A stretch of 64,000 bases of DNA, taken from the NCBI GenBank assembly GCA_000466585.1, contig KE993496.1, positions 62,162 through 126,161 of the forward strand. Reading direction: 5' to 3'. Below are positions 61,455 to 64,000 of this stretch, piece after piece; the first letter of the stretch is position 1, and every line of letters starts with the position of its first letter. The translations under genes and the position numbers were made by a program. The notes under the pieces were generated by a model. The model was not told the origin of the DNA. It worked only from the letters and a program-made list of their open reading frames with translations, and ran no database searches. This stretch comes from Clostridiales bacterium oral taxon 876 str. F0540. GTDB lineage: Bacteria > Bacillota > Clostridia > Clostridiales > Clostridiaceae.

Positions 61455-63347
61455 TTATCTTTTAATTATTGCTTTAACAGGACACGCTGTCATACAAGCA
61501 CCGCACTTAATACATTTGTCTTGTCCTATTACATGCATTTCCTTAACCTTACCGCTTATGCAGGATACTGGACATTGTCTAGCACATTTTGTACATCCAA
61601 TACACTTATCGGTAACGTGGTATTGTAATAGAGACTGACATACTCCGGCAGGACATCTCTTTTCTCTAACGTGAGCTTCATACTCATCCATAAAGTACTT
61701 CATTGTACTTAATACAGGATTTGGTGCAGTCTGACCAAGTCCGCAGAGTGAAGTATCCTTTATTGTTTCAGCAAGTTCCTTTAAGTCAACTAAATCTTGT
61801 TCTGTACCCTTGCCTTCAGTGATTCTTGTTAATATTTCAAGAAGTCTCTTATTACCAACACGGCATGGAGTACATTTTCCGCAGGACTCATCAACTGTAA
61901 ACTCGAGATAGAATTTAGCTATATCCACCATACAGTTATCTTCATCCATAACAATCATACCGCCTGAACCCATCATGGAGCCTGTTGCATTTAAGGATTC
62001 ATAATCTATTGGAATATCAAGCATGGAAGCAGGAATACATCCGCCGGAAGGTCCACCGGTCTGAACAGCCTTAAACTTACGTCCGTTCTTAATTCCGCCG
62101 CCGATATCGTATATTATTTCTTTTAAAGCTGTTCCCATTGGAACTTCAACAAGACCAACATTATTTATCTTACCTGCAAGTGCAAATACCTTTGTACCTT
62201 TAGAGGTTTTTGTACCAAGAGCATTATACCAGCTTGGTCCGTTTATAATGATTGGAGGTATATTTGCAAAGGTTTCAACGTTATTAACACAGGTTGGCTT
62301 TTCCCAAAGTCCGCTTACTGCTGGGAAAGGAGGTTTTGTTGTAGGCTCTCCACGGCTTCCTTCAATTGAGTGGATAAGAGCAGTTTCTTCTCCGCATACG
62401 AAAGCGCCGGCACCATATTTGATATAAAGATCAAAGTCAAAACCAGTTCCTAAAATATTTTCTCCAAGTAGTCCTAATTCTCTTGCTTGAGCTATTGCAG
62501 TTCTAAGTCTTTCAATAGCTAGAGGATATTCAGCTCTGATATAGATATATCCTTTGCTAGCCCCTATAGCATAGCCTGCTATAGCCATAGCTTCTATAAC
62601 ACTGTTTGGATCTCCTTCAAGTATGGAACGATCCATAAATGCTCCTGGGTCTCCTTCGTCAGCATTACAGATTATATATTTTTGTTCAGCTTTACTTCTT
62701 CTTGCAAACATCCACTTTTGGCCTGTTGAGAATCCACCGCCGCCGCGGCCTCTAAGTCCTGAATCAATCATGTTTTGAATAACATCTTCAGGCTTCATGG
62801 ATGTTAATGCTTTTCCTAGAGCTAAATAACCATTAGCTGCTATATATTCATTTATATCTTCAGGATTTATAAGTCCGCAGTTTCTTAAAGCTATTCTGTG
62901 CTGCTTTCCATAGAAGGACATTTCATCCTGTCTTTTTACTTTTTCTTTTATAGTAGGTTCTTCGTAAAGAAGTCTTTCTACAACTTTTCCATTTACAAGG
63001 TGGTCTCTAACTATATCCTCCGCATCTTCAGGTGTTACGTGAACATAGAATACGTTATCAGGACTTACCTTAACAATAGGTCCTTTTTCGCAGAAACCGA
63101 AACATCCTGTTATTGATACGGTAATTTTGTCAGATAGTCCCGCAAGGTCGATATAACGATTTAAATTTCTAATTATTTGATCACTGCGGGAAGCCTTACA
63201 ACCTGTTCCGCCGCAAACTAATATTTCTCTTTTTTCAATAATTGTTTCTGAAGGTATACTGTCATGCTCAAGCTGTCTTAAATTGAGAAGAGGTTTACAT
63301 TCTTCATGTAAATTTTGAAGTTCCTCTAAAGAATGGATTCTGTTCAA
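61455..63347 (-). CDS. hydB: Hydrogenase flavoprotein subunit, NuoF-like
   Basis: The 630-residue subunit starts at TTG 63347 (AAGGAGGGAACGAA upstream). Residues 1-125 are a thioredoxin-like [2Fe-2S] domain ('VCGGTGCKASRS', 'GCFGFCEKGPIV'). Next come the FMN/NADH domain ('GLRGRGGGGFSTGQKW', 'NADEGDPGAFMDRS'), an SLBB region and the NuoF [4Fe-4S] site ('SCGKCTPCRVGNKRL', 'TSLCGLGQTAP'). A C-terminal 2x[4Fe-4S] ferredoxin domain ends it ('CIGCTKCARQCP', 'CIKCGACMTACP'). It is the NAD(H)-binding, probably electron-bifurcating subunit. Confidence 0.96.
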   Translation of the reverse strand: MNRIHSLEELQNLHEECKPLLNLRQLEHDSIPSETIIEKREILVCGGTGCKASRSDQIIRNLNRYIDLAGLSDKITVSITGCFGFCEKGPIVKVSPDNVFYVHVTPEDAEDIVRDHLVNGKVVERLLYEEPTIKEKVKRQDEMSFYGKQHRIALRNCGLINPEDINEYIAANGYLALGKALTSMKPEDVIQNMIDSGLRGRGGGGFSTGQKWMFARRSKAEQKYIICNADEGDPGAFMDRSILEGDPNSVIEAMAIAGYAIGASKGYIYIRAEYPLAIERLRTAIAQARELGLLGENILGTGFDFDLYIKYGAGAFVCGEETALIHSIEGSRGEPTTKPPFPAVSGLWEKPTCVNNVETFANIPPIIINGPSWYNALGTKTSKGTKVFALAGKINNVGLVEVPMGTALKEIIYDIGGGIKNGRKFKAVQTGGPSGGCIPASMLDIPIDYESLNATGSMMGSGGMIVMDEDNCMVDIAKFYLEFTVDESCGKCTPCRVGNKRLLEILTRITEGKGTEQDLVDLKELAETIKDTSLCGLGQTAPNPVLSTMKYFMDEYEAHVREKRCPAGVCQSLLQYHVTDKCIGCTKCARQCPVSCISGKVKEMHVIGQDKCIKCGACMTACPVKAIIKR

Positions 63348-63370
63348 ATTCGTTCCCTCCTTAATCCCCT

Positions 63371-63850
63371 TTAATCTTGATATTCAGCTAATATTTTTTT
63401 TACATCGTTTGGTGTAACATGACCATAAACTCTATCGTTTATAGTTACTACTGGGGCAAGTCCACAAGCGCCAACACAGCGAAGAACTTCCACTGTAAAT
63501 TTTCCATCAGGAGTGGTTTGTCCTACTTTAACACCTATTTGTTTTTCAAATTCAGCTAATACATTAGCTGCACCACGGACAAAGCAAGCTGTACCCATGC
63601 AGACATTTACAACATATTCTCCTCTAGGAGTTGTTGTGAAGTAGGAATAAAAGCTTACTACTCCATACACCTTTGAAGCAGGAACATCAAGCTTTTCAGC
63701 TACAAATTGCTGTACTTCCTCAGGCAAATATCCAAAGATATGTTGAGCTTTGTGAAGAACTTCTATTAATGCACCTTTTTTATCAGGAAGCTCTTTTATA
63801 AATTCTTCAAGCTCGTGAAACTTTTCCTCAACAAGGACGCTTTTACACAT
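63371..63850 (-). CDS. hydC: Hydrogenase NuoE-like [2Fe-2S] subunit
   Basis: The 159-residue thioredoxin-fold protein has four conserved cysteines: 'NVCMGTACFVRGA' and 'LRCVGACGLAPVVTI', which bind a [2Fe-2S] cluster. It forms the trimeric complex with the next two genes (HydC or HndA in other names). It is the first gene of the operon; the gap to the next gene is 23 bases. The ATG at 63850 is preceded by AGGAGGAATTAGTGTAA, and this ribosome-binding site is the end of a tandem repeat. Confidence 0.95.
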   Translation of the reverse strand: MCKSVLVEEKFHELEEFIKELPDKKGALIEVLHKAQHIFGYLPEEVQQFVAEKLDVPASKVYGVVSFYSYFTTTPRGEYVVNVCMGTACFVRGAANVLAEFEKQIGVKVGQTTPDGKFTVEVLRCVGACGLAPVVTINDRVYGHVTPNDVKKILAEYQD

Positions 63851-63861
63851 TTACACTAATT

Positions 63862-64000
63862 CCTCCTTTTAGTCGGAAGCACTGAGCAATTAAAGATCAC
63901 TCGCTCCGCTCCCAAATTGCTCGTTAAAGGTCATTTCGACCTTTAACCTCCTTTTGTCGGAACACCGAGTAATTTAAGACTCTCGCTCCGCTCGAAAATT
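63862..64000 (-). repeat. Shine-Dalgarno-bounded two-hairpin repeat, tandem copies D1 and D2 (D2 cut by window edge)
   Basis: Reading the minus strand, GGAGG at 63947-63951 and GGAGG at 63862-63866 bound an 85-base unit. Hairpin 1: TTAAAGGTC/GACCTTTAA, loop GAAAT. Hairpin 2: GAGCAATT/AATTGCTC enclosing GGGAGCGGAGCGAGTG. End: AGTGCTTCCGACTAAAAGGAGG. A second unit precedes it (GAGCGGAGCGAGAG, AAATTACTCGGTGTTCCGACAAAAGGAGG) and runs off the window. Confidence 0.85.

Noticed and set aside
1..64000. tRNA or rRNA genes
   Set aside because: No cloverleaf with a GTTCGA-type T-arm or rRNA signature was found on reading through; a tRNAscan run would settle it.

Overview
The window is AT-rich, gene-dense DNA from an anaerobic, low-GC Firmicute, most likely a Clostridium or close relative. 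Evidence: strong AGGAGG ribosome-binding sites, many intrinsic terminators, a serine T-box, a complete lysine-to-butyrate fermentation cluster, a trimeric [FeFe] hydrogenase, and TTG/GTG starts. There are no tRNA or rRNA genes and no CRISPR array.

Layout. 1-4.9 kb: the 3' part of an operon encoding a tubulin-like protein (cut by the window edge), a large membrane protein with a possible tubulin-like N-terminus, a membrane transglutaminase-like protein and a small protein. 4.9-6.1 kb: an atypical kinase and an HD hydrolase on the minus strand. 6.4-9.7 kb: a MacB/FtsX-type ABC transporter. 9.7-20.1 kb: the lysine fermentation operon (kal, kce, two CoA-transferase subunits, kdd, kamA, kamB-like, MutS-like kamC, kamD, kamE) behind a consensus promoter, a lysine riboswitch and an intrinsic terminator. 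Lysine is rearranged by KamA and KamDE, oxidised by Kdd, cleaved with acetyl-CoA by Kce, and finished by Kal and the CoA transferase. KamB and KamC are two ATPases that probably maintain the B12 enzyme KamDE. 20.1-24.5 kb: a heterodimeric BmrCD-like multidrug ABC exporter behind a long leader with two small peptide ORFs and two terminators.

24.5-42.2 kb is a mixed region: methyltransferases, acetyltransferases, a CPBP protease, a GH113-like protein, an AraC-kinase fusion, an esterase, a nitroreductase, a TagA/WecG glycosyltransferase, a DUF3810 protein, a YhhN protein, and serS behind a T-box. 42.2-55.5 kb carries an IS256-family element, an IS982-family remnant, transporters (MATE, two MFS), an Amj-like flippase and GDPD, interspersed with a family of 200-300 bp fold-back repeats. 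55.4-64 kb holds DegV, a secreted GH18 protein, an NhaC-type antiporter interrupted by an in-frame TGA, and the hydrogenase operon (NuoE-, NuoF- and HydA-like).

The most unusual feature is a roughly 85-bp two-hairpin repeat bounded on each side by a Shine-Dalgarno sequence. It lies immediately upstream of four unrelated genes, including a tandem copy, and each copy supplies the gene's ribosome-binding site. Its stems differ in sequence between copies but keep pairing. Two loci (ABC exporter, methyltransferase) look like leader-peptide attenuators, and the lysine riboswitch controls a catabolic rather than a biosynthetic operon.
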